Assembly (NCBI GenBank): GCA_903884455.1
Contig: CAISEW010000031.1
Span: 1-64,000, forward strand
Source: an uncultured Chloroflexota bacterium
GTDB taxonomy: Bacteria; Chloroflexota; Dehalococcoidia; GIF9; AB-539-J10
Direction of reading: 5' to 3'
Length of the DNA: 64,000 nt
Each line of letters begins with the position of its first letter. Within the stretch, counting starts at the first letter, position 1. The notes beneath the pieces were generated by a model, which was not told where the DNA came from, made no database searches, and saw nothing but the letters and a program-made list of their open reading frames with translations. Made by a program: the position numbers and the translations under genes. This document shows, piece by piece, positions 30,812-40,294 of this stretch.

Positions 30812-31282
30812 TTATTTCCTTTTTCGTGTGGGTAAGGCAACCAGGGCTGAGCCAGGCGTTGTCTTCTCTCCCTTTCCATTCTCCACCCAAATCTCGCACT
30901 CAACAAGGTGCTCACCACCCTGTTCATATTTCTTGGTCACTTTGCCTTTACACCACCAGGTTTCGCCATCATGAGGCTCTTCTCGCGTCTTCATTTTCCG
31001 GGGATAATCCATACCGCGGTATTGGCAGGATAATTTCTTGAGTTTTCCCTGCTCTCCAATCCAATCAGTCATCAAGTGTCCCAACCAGGCACGCTTAAGC
31101 GCACCATGTACAATGGGAGCACCTACGCCCATAGCTTTAGCGAAATCATCATCATAATGCAAAGGGTTAAAATCCCCCGATGCCCCCGCCCATTGGACTA
31201 ACATGCGAGTTGTAGCAACCTTAGCCAATGGTGTTATCTCGGTGCCTACTTCAACGTCATCATAACAAACTTGTTTAGACAT
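30812..31282 (-). CDS. MaoC-like enoyl-CoA hydratase
   Basis: DVEVGTEITPLAKVATTRMLVQWAGASGDFNPLHYDDDFAKAMGVGAPIVHGAL (hydratase motif D-x4-H). Confidence 0.88.
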   Translation of the reverse strand: MSKQVCYDDVEVGTEITPLAKVATTRMLVQWAGASGDFNPLHYDDDFAKAMGVGAPIVHGALKRAWLGHLMTDWIGEQGKLKKLSCQYRGMDYPRKMKTREEPHDGETWWCKGKVTKKYEQGGEHLVECEIWVENGKGEKTTPGSALVALPTRKRK

Positions 31283-31316
31283 CTCTCCTCCAAAAGAATA
31301 ATGTAGTCAAAACAGG

Positions 31317-31820
31317 CTAAAACAGGATAAATGCCGACCGACCTTTGAGTGCCACATTGCCCTTTTTGTTCACAAAAGTAGTCTCCAGTGTGGTAAACAT
31401 GGTCTTGCCCAGTCTGGTTTCGCGCTCGGTCATGTTGGCAATTTTAGTGGTGGCAGTTAATACATCGCCAGCGCCAACAGGTTCAATAAATTCAAATTCA
31501 ACACCCCCATCGAGAAGCCTTGAAGGCGCTCCAGCTTTTAGCAGAGACTCAAGCAGTCTGTCCGAAAGGCGTCCAGCCTTGACTGGCCAACCAGTGAAAC
31601 CGGGAGGAGTCAATAACCGTCCATACTTGGTTTTACTGGCAAAATCCGGGTCATTGTACAGGGGGTTGGGGTCACCTATGGCCTGTGCATACCTCTGGAT
31701 TGCTCCTTCCTCGACCTTGAAAACGATAGTCTCTAAAGTCACACCTATCAATTTCCGCAGTTCATCGGTAATCAGACTACCATTAGCCATAGCTATCCTC
31801 CCAGATTTAGTTTCTCTCAC
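31317..31820 (-). CDS. MaoC N-terminal/FAS1-like dehydratase domain protein
   Basis: LIGVTLETIVFKVEEGAIQRYAQAIGDPNPLYNDPDFASKTKYGRLLTPPGF; start overlaps the thiolase stop. Confidence 0.87.
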   Translation of the reverse strand: MRETKSGRIAMANGSLITDELRKLIGVTLETIVFKVEEGAIQRYAQAIGDPNPLYNDPDFASKTKYGRLLTPPGFTGWPVKAGRLSDRLLESLLKAGAPSRLLDGGVEFEFIEPVGAGDVLTATTKIANMTERETRLGKTMFTTLETTFVNKKGNVALKGRSAFILF

Positions 31821-33019
31821 AATCCTATAATAGCAATACTGACGATGTTCATGGGTGGAAAACCGCCCAAATTGTGGGTGAGCCCTAGCTTAGGATTCTT
31901 GATCTGCCGTTCTGGCAACTGGACTTTGCCCTGCAATTGTTTGTACATCTCGTATATCATCCTGAGACCAGAGGCCCCAATAGGATGCCCGAAGCACTTC
32001 AATCCACCATCGGGCTGAATAGGCTGCGGGCCATCATGATTAAAACGGCCAGCCTCGATGTCCTCCTTGACTTTCCCCCTGGGGCTGAATTGCAAATCTT
32101 CCATGGTCACTGCCTCAGTTATGGAGAAGCAATCGTGTACCTCAGCCATACTTATCTCTTCACGCGGATTCTTTACCCCCGCCTCTTTGTAAGCTAGCTT
32201 GCCAGCACGGTAAGTGGTCTCAACATGAGCCCCATCCCATTTAGTATACATTAATTCCTCGCCCGAACTTAAAGCGACTTGCAGTGCCTTAACATGTATG
32301 GGGTCTGGCCGAAACTTTTTGGCCATGTCAGCTCTGGTTACGATTGCAGCCGCTGAACCATCACTGACCCCGCAGCAATCAAAAAGCCCCAATGGCCAGG
32401 CGATGATAGGCGCATTTATTATCTGTTCCTCAGTCACTTCGCGGCGCAAATGTGCCTTCGGGTTCCGGGCTCCGTTATAATGGCTTTTGACTGACACTTT
32501 AGCCAGCATTCTCTTGCCTTCCTCCGGCTTGAGACCATATACAGCAAAGTATCTGGTCGCCATCATGGCAAAAGCTCCAGGAGCGGTCAATTTGGGCATA
32601 ATCATTGCATTTTTTGTCCCCATAAGACCAGGGCCACCGGGAAGCCCACCATATCCCGTATCTTTGAGCTTTTCTACACCCAAAGCCAGAGCGATATCAT
32701 AAGCTCCTGAAGCTACACCGTAACAGGCCCCTCTGAAAGCTTCTGTGGCAGTGGCGCAAAAATTTTCCACCCTGGTGACCGGAATAAAGGGCAACTTCAA
32801 TGCTAGAGCCAAAGATGTAGCCCCTTTTCCTACACTCTGTTCCTCAAAATGCACGCCAAACCAGGCTGCATTGATGTCTTTTTTTTCTATACCCGCGTCC
32901 TCGATACATTCTTTATAAGCATCTACCATAAGGTCTTCTGCACTCTTATCCCATAGCTCTCCAAACTTAGTGCAACCCATCCCTATAATAGCAACTTTGT
33001 TTTTAATACCTTCTGCCAT
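31817..33019 (-). CDS. Thiolase-family protein (SCPx/Ltp2-like acetyl-CoA acetyltransferase)
   Basis: VAIIGMGCTKFGELWDKSAEDLMVDAYKECIEDAG, ENFCATATEAFRGACYGVASGAYDIALALGVEKL, GGLKCFGHPIGASGLRMIYE. Confidence 0.93.
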   Translation of the reverse strand: MAEGIKNKVAIIGMGCTKFGELWDKSAEDLMVDAYKECIEDAGIEKKDINAAWFGVHFEEQSVGKGATSLALALKLPFIPVTRVENFCATATEAFRGACYGVASGAYDIALALGVEKLKDTGYGGLPGGPGLMGTKNAMIMPKLTAPGAFAMMATRYFAVYGLKPEEGKRMLAKVSVKSHYNGARNPKAHLRREVTEEQIINAPIIAWPLGLFDCCGVSDGSAAAIVTRADMAKKFRPDPIHVKALQVALSSGEELMYTKWDGAHVETTYRAGKLAYKEAGVKNPREEISMAEVHDCFSITEAVTMEDLQFSPRGKVKEDIEAGRFNHDGPQPIQPDGGLKCFGHPIGASGLRMIYEMYKQLQGKVQLPERQIKNPKLGLTHNLGGFPPMNIVSIAIIGL

Positions 33020-33058
33020 TTTTGTTCCCTCCGTAAAGTTTATTATCGTTTACCGTAG

Positions 33059-34501
33059 TCAGGCACGTATAGGCGCTGCCTTCCACGAATAACCGTGAAC
33101 ACCACTTGACTCATCAACATATCGTCTGCGGAAGGTCATCTCTACCGGCATGTCTACTTTAACGGAATCCAGGTCACAATCAGCGAAATCAAACCAGAAC
33201 CTACCGCCACCATCAAAATCCACCAGGCCATATATTGAAGGCGGGTCAATACTGGCAGCTAGATTATCACCGGTATAAGTAAAGACGACGCCTTTCTTAT
33301 CCGAAAAGCGATAATCTTCCATCTGGTCAATGGCTCCGCAGTCAGGATTTACACATACTCTCTGATAGGGGTATTGTGGCGTACCGCATTTTTTGCACTT
33401 CGAGCCACAAAGAGACAAAATTACTTTCCTCTCCCTAAACAACGCCGACATCGGTGTGCGAATGCTTATCTCGCCACGCATACCCAAGTCCATCGGTGCT
33501 AAATTTCTGAAGGCAAGGTATTTTTCATAGCTGGTAAGCTCCTTTTTCGAGCTCAGGTGTTTCTTCACCGCCCTCCTGCCCGTTATATTCCCTATTTTTT
33601 CAGTAACCTGGAAAAACAGTGCGTCGCTACCGTTCCCAAAGCTGGCGATCAATATTTTGTCGCCTGGCTTGGCATCTTCCAATGCCGCTACCAACATCAT
33701 TAGAGGTGAAGCTGACCCAGTATCACCGACTGTGCTAAGCAACGTATCCTGAAGCTGACCGGGATCGGCACCTAATCGCTTGGCTATAGCTCCGTGCTCT
33801 CGTGCATACAGACCTGGATAAACTATCTTGGCAAAGTCTTTGATGTTCAGCTTATACTTCTTCAATAGTCCAGAAATTACTTCCGTAACAAATTGATTAT
33901 AGCCAGAATCGCGAATGAATCTATCTTCCCAGGCATGCTCAAATTTTTCTCCACTTGCTCTCCAGCGGTCCGGGAAATCGTAGGAAACAGAATATGAACC
34001 TTCAAAAGTAGCAATCACATCACCACTGCCAACAAGAAGTGACGCAGCGCCATCACCATAGAGAGACTCTTGAGGACTGCCCGGTTTGCTCAAACGACAA
34101 TCAGAAGCACAGACGAGAATATTGCTTGACATCTCTCCCTTTACAGTATCAAGGGCAGAAAGCAGTGCACTAGTCCCTGACTTCGTAGAGCCTATGAAAT
34201 CAGCAGTCCTCATATTTGACTGCAAATCAAGAGCAGTAGCTACCAGAGTTGAATTTTGCCTTACCATATAAGGCTGACTGGTGGTGGCAAGATACAGACC
34301 ATCAACTATCGCCCGTTTCATACCACCTAAACAATCGATTCCTGCGGCTACTGCCATGCTGAGTGCATCTTCATCATGATTAGCGACTGCATTTTCACCG
34401 GGCGGTGGGAACGTCCCCAGGAATCCAACAGACATGAATATTGTGCCGTGATCCATTCGATACCGTGGGATATAAGCTCCGTAAGACTTTATGCCGACCA
34501 T
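33059..34501 (-). CDS. HMG-CoA synthase-like protein fused to C-terminal DUF35 OB-fold/zinc ribbon
   Basis: N-terminus VGIKSYGAYIPRYRMDHGTI and thiolase-fold features; C-terminus CGSKCKKCGTPQYPYQRVCVNPDC zinc ribbon followed by an OB-like segment. Confidence 0.88.
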   Translation of the reverse strand: MVGIKSYGAYIPRYRMDHGTIFMSVGFLGTFPPPGENAVANHDEDALSMAVAAGIDCLGGMKRAIVDGLYLATTSQPYMVRQNSTLVATALDLQSNMRTADFIGSTKSGTSALLSALDTVKGEMSSNILVCASDCRLSKPGSPQESLYGDGAASLLVGSGDVIATFEGSYSVSYDFPDRWRASGEKFEHAWEDRFIRDSGYNQFVTEVISGLLKKYKLNIKDFAKIVYPGLYAREHGAIAKRLGADPGQLQDTLLSTVGDTGSASPLMMLVAALEDAKPGDKILIASFGNGSDALFFQVTEKIGNITGRRAVKKHLSSKKELTSYEKYLAFRNLAPMDLGMRGEISIRTPMSALFRERKVILSLCGSKCKKCGTPQYPYQRVCVNPDCGAIDQMEDYRFSDKKGVVFTYTGDNLAASIDPPSIYGLVDFDGGGRFWFDFADCDLDSVKVDMPVEMTFRRRYVDESSGVHGYSWKAAPIRA

Positions 34502-34813
34502 TTATTGACCTCCTGACGTAAGCTTTTTGGAACAAGAGACTATGGCATAAAAACTATATGATGTCAAACCCTGATAACCTTGAAAATGACTCGATAATGA
34601 GGATTTTTTCATAAATAGCGGCCTCCCCATTCAGCAAATTTCATCGCTTGAATATGGTCCTCACAAATACTGGGAAAACAAAGTCCCTTTTGGAACTTGA
34701 CGATTCATTGACAGAGTTGTACCATCAACTCAAGAGCAATTTGGGCTAAAGCTCACTCACCACCAAATACTCCACCAAATAATAGTGAAATACTGAATTG
34801 AGAGGGATGTATT

Positions 34814-36412
34814 ATGAACATTGGCAGAGGAATAGAGGATAACATCAAAAGGTTCGGCGAATATGAAGCCCTTTATTTCGAAGGGAGATGGTACACAAAT
34901 GTTGAGATAAATCACAACGCCAACCTATTAGGGAATGCGCTCAAAGAACTTGGTATAAACAAAGGAGACCGGGTGGCGGTACAAATGCCTAGCAATCCGG
35001 TGGTGCTTTCTGCTTTTCCCGCTATATACAAGATAGGCGCTGTTGTCGTCCCCTTGAATCCCCTGCTGCGACCCGACCAGGCCGCCTATATATATCGTGA
35101 CTGCGGAGCCAAAGCTATCCTCACCAGCTCGGATTTTGTGGGCCGGGTACTAGAGGCACAAAAGCAAACTCCAAACTTGCAACATGTAATCCTCATAGAC
35201 CACGATGACGTTCCTGGAACCATCTCATATCATAATATTATGTCAACTAGTTCCGGCGAACTGACGATTGAACAGACCGATAATGACGATATTGCCGCTC
35301 TAATATACACTGCCGGCACCACAGGACCACCCAAAGGTGTGATGCACACACATTACTCACTTTACATCAATGCCCTATTTTTCTACGAATACATTCTGGT
35401 TCATCGCTCCGTGACTTTGCAACTAAACAGCCGCGCGCTTAATCCCAAAACACTCCAACTCAATGAGTTCACTCAGCAAGTTTCCGGTGTAAATCGAGCG
35501 ATGGTCAGCCTAGGAGTGCTCCCTCTATCACACTCCTTTGGCATTGCCTTCGGTAACACCAGCAACTTCGTAGGTGGAAAAACAATTTTGCTACGGTGGT
35601 GGAATGTCGAAGAGTCACTGAAAGCCATTCAGACATTCCGGGTTACTCAAATGGCAGCAGTCCCTACCATGTACATCCAGATGCTAGAATTCCCTGAGCT
35701 GGATAAATACGATTTGAGTTCGCTTGATGACTGCCAATGTGGGGCGGCACCACTGCCCGTGGAAATAGCCTTAAGGTGGAAGGAAAAGGTGGGAGTGGAT
35801 ATTCGAGAGGGGTGGGGCCTAACCGAATCAGGAGCCACTACTACAGGGCAACCAGGTGACCTTCCCCCCAAGTATGGCTCCATTGGTAAGTGCCTGCTGA
35901 AATGCAACACCATAAAAATTTTCAACGAGAAAGGTCAAGAGCTTCCACCGGGCCAGCAAGGCGAGATAGTAGTCAAGGGGCCTACGGTGATGAAAGGTTA
36001 CTGGAACCTGCCTGAAGAAACAGCCAAAACTATCAAAGACGGCTGGCTTTATACCGGCGATATAGGTTATGTGGACGAGGATGGCTATTTCTACATCACC
36101 GCCCGCAAGAAGGATATCATTATCAGAGGTGGAGAAAACGTATCACCCGTTGAGGTTGAGGAGGTTCTTTTACAACATCCAGCAGTCGCAGAAGCAGGAG
36201 TGGTGGGCATCCCTGACGCTGTATACGGGGAAGAAATAAAGGCTTTCGTCGTCATAAAGCCAGATAAGCGTGTAAACGAAGAGGAACTAATTGCCTTCTG
36301 CAAAGACCGCTTGCCTACCTTTAAGTTACCAAAAAAGGTGCAATTTACGAAATTCTTGCCCAAAAACCTCTTAGGCAAGGTACTAAGAGCCGAATTACGC
36401 AAGCTCGGTTAA
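34814..36412 (+). CDS. Acyl-CoA synthetase (AMP-forming)
   Basis: LIYTAGTTGPPKGVMHTH, GWGLTESGATTTGQP, GWLYTGDIGYVDEDGYFYITARKKDIIIRGGENVSPVEVEEVL. Confidence 0.95.
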   Translation: MNIGRGIEDNIKRFGEYEALYFEGRWYTNVEINHNANLLGNALKELGINKGDRVAVQMPSNPVVLSAFPAIYKIGAVVVPLNPLLRPDQAAYIYRDCGAKAILTSSDFVGRVLEAQKQTPNLQHVILIDHDDVPGTISYHNIMSTSSGELTIEQTDNDDIAALIYTAGTTGPPKGVMHTHYSLYINALFFYEYILVHRSVTLQLNSRALNPKTLQLNEFTQQVSGVNRAMVSLGVLPLSHSFGIAFGNTSNFVGGKTILLRWWNVEESLKAIQTFRVTQMAAVPTMYIQMLEFPELDKYDLSSLDDCQCGAAPLPVEIALRWKEKVGVDIREGWGLTESGATTTGQPGDLPPKYGSIGKCLLKCNTIKIFNEKGQELPPGQQGEIVVKGPTVMKGYWNLPEETAKTIKDGWLYTGDIGYVDEDGYFYITARKKDIIIRGGENVSPVEVEEVLLQHPAVAEAGVVGIPDAVYGEEIKAFVVIKPDKRVNEEELIAFCKDRLPTFKLPKKVQFTKFLPKNLLGKVLRAELRKLG

Positions 36413-36569
36413 TTTTGAGCAGCGTGACAAAGAATCGACATTTTTCCCAAGATTTTCCCTGACAGGAAATCACCTGCAGGAAAAGTGTGTCAATGTTTCC
36501 ATGAGGTGTGCTGCTAAAGAAACTGTCAAAATCTTCTTGGGCTTCTACAAAATGGAAAGGGGGTTATTA

Positions 36570-36645
36570 TGGTCGGGGTGAGTGGATTTGAACCACCGAC
36601 CTCATGGTCCCAAACCATGCGCGCTAGCCGCTGCGCCACACCCCG
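36570..36645 (-). tRNA. tRNA-Pro (TGG), CCA encoded
   Basis: Minus-strand cloverleaf with 7-bp acceptor CGGGGTG/CACCCCG, anticodon loop TTTGGGA, T-arm GGTTCAAATCC, 3' ACCA. Confidence 0.95.
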
Positions 36646-36708
36646 TATAGCTAAGTATTATAGTAGGTAAGGAGAATTGAAGCAATCAACCTTGCTTATT
36701 AGAAGAAA

Positions 36709-37644
36709 TCAAGCTGCAAAACAGGCTACCTTTGCCTTGAGTTTGGCATATTCTTCATTTACGTGCTCTTGAATTTTTTCAATATCCCCCTCCAGCAAAT
36801 GACGGAAACGGCCCTGTGGCTTTAAGTATTCCTCAACCGGTTTAAGCTTAGGCCGGTCAACATTTAATTTATACCGTCCATTCTCTACTTCATAGAGAGG
36901 GAAAATGCCTGTCTCTACGGCAAGCCGACCTATCTCAATAGCTAAATCGGTAGCATACCTCCAGCCTGTCGGGCAAGGAGAGAATATATGGACATAAGCT
37001 GGCCCCTTGACTTCTCCACCCTTTTTAACCTTATTCATTAAATCAAAAGGATAGCTGGGACAGGCTGTGGCCACATAAGGTATGTTATGGGCGACAGCAA
37101 TCTCAGGCATGTTTTTTTTCCAGGTAGTCTGGCCAATGCTAAACTTGCCCGCAGGTGCCGTGGTAGTTGAAGCTCCATAAGGAGTGGCACTTGACCTCTG
37201 GATCCCTGTATTCATATATGCTTCGTTATCAAAACAGAGATATAAAAAGTCATGGTTCCTTTCGAACGCTCCAGACAAAGCTTGAATTCCTATGTCGCTT
37301 GTCCCTCCATCCCCAGCCACAGCCACACATTTAATGTCCCTCTCAGGCATCTTGCCTTTCTTCATCAAAATCTTTAACCCTGCTTCTATGCCCGAAACTG
37401 TAGCGGCGGTGTTTTCAAACAATGTATGTATCCAGGGAACCCTCCACGAGGTGACAGGAAGCGGCGAAGTGCAAATCTCTATGCACCCGGTAGCATTGGC
37501 AATTATTACATCCTTTCCTAAGGCTTTGCAGGCGAGCCTTAATGCCAAAGCTTCGCCACAGCCAACACAAAAACTATGTCCCTCAGCGACAAACTCATCT
37601 GTTGTCACAAGATTTTTGCCAAATTTTATAAATTGCCCCTCCAT
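36709..37644 (-). CDS. porB: Pyruvate/2-oxoacid:ferredoxin oxidoreductase, beta subunit
   Basis: CVGCGEALALRLACKAL, ANATGCIEICTSPLP, VAVAGDGGTSDIGIQALSGAFERNHDFLYLCFDNEAYMNTGIQRS. Confidence 0.94.
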   Translation of the reverse strand: MEGQFIKFGKNLVTTDEFVAEGHSFCVGCGEALALRLACKALGKDVIIANATGCIEICTSPLPVTSWRVPWIHTLFENTAATVSGIEAGLKILMKKGKMPERDIKCVAVAGDGGTSDIGIQALSGAFERNHDFLYLCFDNEAYMNTGIQRSSATPYGASTTTAPAGKFSIGQTTWKKNMPEIAVAHNIPYVATACPSYPFDLMNKVKKGGEVKGPAYVHIFSPCPTGWRYATDLAIEIGRLAVETGIFPLYEVENGRYKLNVDRPKLKPVEEYLKPQGRFRHLLEGDIEKIQEHVNEEYAKLKAKVACFAA

Positions 37645-37646
37645 TT

Positions 37647-38843
37647 TTACCCCCTTATACCTGTTACCTTACCTCTTACACCCACTATCTCAAATAACTC
37701 CTTCGACCCCTTTTCCGCGATTTCCCGACCCCGGTCAATAACATACTCAAAATCTTTTACCGCCATGTCCCTTCCACCCAAACCACCTATAAAACTCACA
37801 ACTTTTGGCCTCTCCTTCTCATTATATAAGGCTGACCTAATTTCGGAGGAAACTGGCCCCCCCGGCCCTCCGAAGGAGATACATCGGTCAAAAACGATAA
37901 GAGTTTCGGCATTCTTTACCGCCTGGCGAAGTTCTTCGAATGGGAAAGGCCTCCAAAGACGCAAGCTGATAAGCCCTATAGATTCTCCTTTGTTCTTCTT
38001 TGTATCTATGGCAATCTTTGCTGTCTCACTAAAACTTCCCATAGTCAGAAGCAACATTTTAGCTCCTTCCGTTCTATAGGACTCGACGAGGTGATAATAA
38101 CGGCCAAAGATGTCTCCAAATTCTTTGAACTCTTGAATTATCACATCTTTGGATTTCCTGAACGCCACCTCTTGAGCTATCTTTGCTTCTGAATATATTT
38201 CGGGGGGACCGAAAGCTCCGTGGGTCATTGGTTTATCGGGGTCTAAGGCAAAAGGGTACTGGAATCTTGGGAGAAATCTATCCACTTCTTTTTGTTCTGG
38301 CAAAATAACTGGCTCTGTTACGTGAGACAGGTGAAATCCGTCGAAATGAACCATTACGGGCAAAAGGACTCTGGAATCTTCACCAACACGAAAAGCCCAA
38401 AGGGTCATATCAAATGCCTCCTGGTTGTTCTGGCAAAATACCTGGATCCAGCCGGTATCTCGAACAGCCATAGCATCGGAGTGGTCTCCCCAAACGCTTA
38501 AGGGTGCAGAAAGAGCTCTGTTGCAGACTGTCATAACTATGGGATATCTCATAGATGAAGCAATATAAACAACTTCATGCATAAGTTCCAAGCCTTGACC
38601 TGCAGTAGCAGTAAAAGTCCTTGCTCCTACCGCAGCAGCTCCAAGGCAAGCGCTCAGGGCCGAGTGCTCCGACTCCACAGGTATATAAGCTGCGTTCAGT
38701 TCACCATCAGCCACCATCTCGGCAAGCCTCTCGGGGATATGTGTCTGGGGTGTTATGGGATAGGCAGCAATGACATCAACGTCAGCCATTCTGGCTGCTT
38801 CGGCAGCAGCAAATGAGGCCTCTAACCCTACTCTTTTGCTCAT
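37647..38843 (-). CDS. porA: Pyruvate/2-oxoacid:ferredoxin oxidoreductase, alpha subunit
   Basis: DVIAAYPITPQTHIPERLAEMVADGELNAAYIPVESEHSALSACLGAAAVGARTFTATAGQGLELM; ORF to 38897, likely start MSKRVGLEASFAAAEAARM. Confidence 0.94.
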   Translation of the reverse strand: MSKRVGLEASFAAAEAARMADVDVIAAYPITPQTHIPERLAEMVADGELNAAYIPVESEHSALSACLGAAAVGARTFTATAGQGLELMHEVVYIASSMRYPIVMTVCNRALSAPLSVWGDHSDAMAVRDTGWIQVFCQNNQEAFDMTLWAFRVGEDSRVLLPVMVHFDGFHLSHVTEPVILPEQKEVDRFLPRFQYPFALDPDKPMTHGAFGPPEIYSEAKIAQEVAFRKSKDVIIQEFKEFGDIFGRYYHLVESYRTEGAKMLLLTMGSFSETAKIAIDTKKNKGESIGLISLRLWRPFPFEELRQAVKNAETLIVFDRCISFGGPGGPVSSEIRSALYNEKERPKVVSFIGGLGGRDMAVKDFEYVIDRGREIAEKGSKELFEIVGVRGKVTGIRG

Positions 38844-39148
38844 TTTTCCTCCTCCTCTATCATAGTTATAGCCTCTTTGGCACACACTGTGGCACAAATG
38901 CCACAGCCTTTACAGTAGAAGGGGTCAATTTCATAATATCCATCCTCAAGAAGCTTTATGGCTGCATCAGGGCAACAAAGCCAACATAAGCCACATTTGT
39001 TACACTTTTCTTTATCCATTATCGGCCTTTGGGATCTCCAATCACCTGTCCTGCGCAAGGCAGCACTGCCCGCTTCTGTAACTATATTGCCAACTTCCAT
39101 GTCTCTCCAGGTAAAATCAGACCCCGTTTTAAGCCTTCTCCTCGTCAT
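38840..39148 (-). CDS. porD: Pyruvate/2-oxoacid:ferredoxin oxidoreductase, delta (2[4Fe-4S] ferredoxin) subunit
   Basis: CNKCGLCWLCCPDAAI and CKGCGICATVCAKEAI cluster motifs. Confidence 0.94.
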   Translation of the reverse strand: MTRRRLKTGSDFTWRDMEVGNIVTEAGSAALRRTGDWRSQRPIMDKEKCNKCGLCWLCCPDAAIKLLEDGYYEIDPFYCKGCGICATVCAKEAITMIEEEEK

Positions 39149-39151
39149 TTC

Positions 39152-39730
39152 TTACTCCTTTATTACAGTCTCCATGTAAGCTCTTTTCATAGCCTCGATA
39201 TTCCCCTTAGCCCGCGTTCCAAACCTTTCATGTAGCTGCTCAACCACAGAATCAAGTTTCACCGCCTCAGTAACTTTTAGCAGTGCGCCTATCATAGCGG
39301 TGTTAGTGATAGGCACCCCGATAGTTTCTCTGGCGATCCTCGTAGCGTTAACTGCAGCTACAGGCCACTTATACCCAAATTCAGACTTCAGTTCAGCAGG
39401 TGATTTCCTGGAATTAATTATGATTTTACCATTCTCCTTAAGCCCTGCGGTCACATCAACTGCGTGCAACAACCCGGGATCGAGCACAGCCACTACATCA
39501 GGCTCATAGATAGCTGTCCTGGTCCTGATAAATTCATCGCTTACCCTGAGAAAAGCAAGGACTGGCGCACCTCTTCTTTCCGGTCCAAAGCTAGGAAATG
39601 ATTGAGCATATTTTCCTTCGCTTATAGCGGCACGGGCAACTAGCTCCGCCGAAGTCACCGCTCCCAGCCCTCCTCTGCCATGCCACCTTACTTCAAGAAG
39701 CTCAGCCATAACACAACACCTCCTTATCAT
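39152..39730 (-). CDS. porG: Pyruvate/2-oxoacid:ferredoxin oxidoreductase, gamma subunit
   Basis: EVRWHGRGGLGAVTSAELVARAAISEGKYAQSFPSFGPERRGAPVLAFLRVS. Confidence 0.95.
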   Translation of the reverse strand: MIRRCCVMAELLEVRWHGRGGLGAVTSAELVARAAISEGKYAQSFPSFGPERRGAPVLAFLRVSDEFIRTRTAIYEPDVVAVLDPGLLHAVDVTAGLKENGKIIINSRKSPAELKSEFGYKWPVAAVNATRIARETIGVPITNTAMIGALLKVTEAVKLDSVVEQLHERFGTRAKGNIEAMKRAYMETVIKE

Positions 39731-39834
39731 ACAAAGAGGCTGTTTAATTTTGATTTCCCGTTCAATTTTGGGTATTTTTGTAGCTGCCTGATTTATCCAT
39801 CCCTTCTCTTTTTGCCATTACGAGCACCTTAAGG

Positions 39835-39903
39835 GTGCGAAGCAATCTCATACCCCTCACGAGATTGCTTCGGCTGGCTTCGCCAGCCTCGCAATGACAA
39901 AGG
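39835..39903. repeat. Dispersed palindromic (REP/MITE-like) repeat
   Basis: GAGATTGCTTCGGCTGGCTTCGCCAGCCTCGCAATGAC; same flanks as 11545-11586 with a different palindromic core. Confidence 0.75.
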
Positions 39904-39954
39904 GGAAGCCAAATAAATTGGGCACCTACACTTTTAAACAGCCCAATTACAAAG

Positions 39955-40026
39955 CGCCCCTGAAGGGACTCGAACCCTTGCACCTGGCTCCGGAGGCCAG
40001 TGCTCTATCCTCTGAGCTACAGGGGC
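39955..40026 (-). tRNA. tRNA-Arg (CCG)
   Basis: Minus-strand cloverleaf, acceptor GCCCCTG/CAGGGGC, anticodon loop CTCCGGA, T-arm GGTTCGAGTCC. Confidence 0.93.
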
Positions 40027-40294
40027 CAATAGTACAAGAAAACAACCTAAAATGTAACACAGGACGGCACTTTATTCAATGCCAATTGCTAAGGGAGATT
40101 GTGTTGAGCAATCTATCTCCATATGTCCCCCTTCCTTAGATAAGAGAAGGGGGAGTCTAGCTGGGAGAGGGGCAAAAACCCTCTTTAAAGTTTCTTTCCC
40201 CATCTCCTGCTTGTGTTTAATAGGGTCGGTGATTAGCTTCCTACCGATAGAGTTTATGGACCGCCCATTGTGGCACCAAGGGGTTGAATAGGTG

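Noticed and set aside
40117-40190. CCCCCTTCCTTAGATAAGAGAAGGGGGAGTCTAGCTGGGAGAGGGG repeat-like sequence
   Set aside because: Looks like another dispersed repeat type, but there is no second clear copy in this window to support it.
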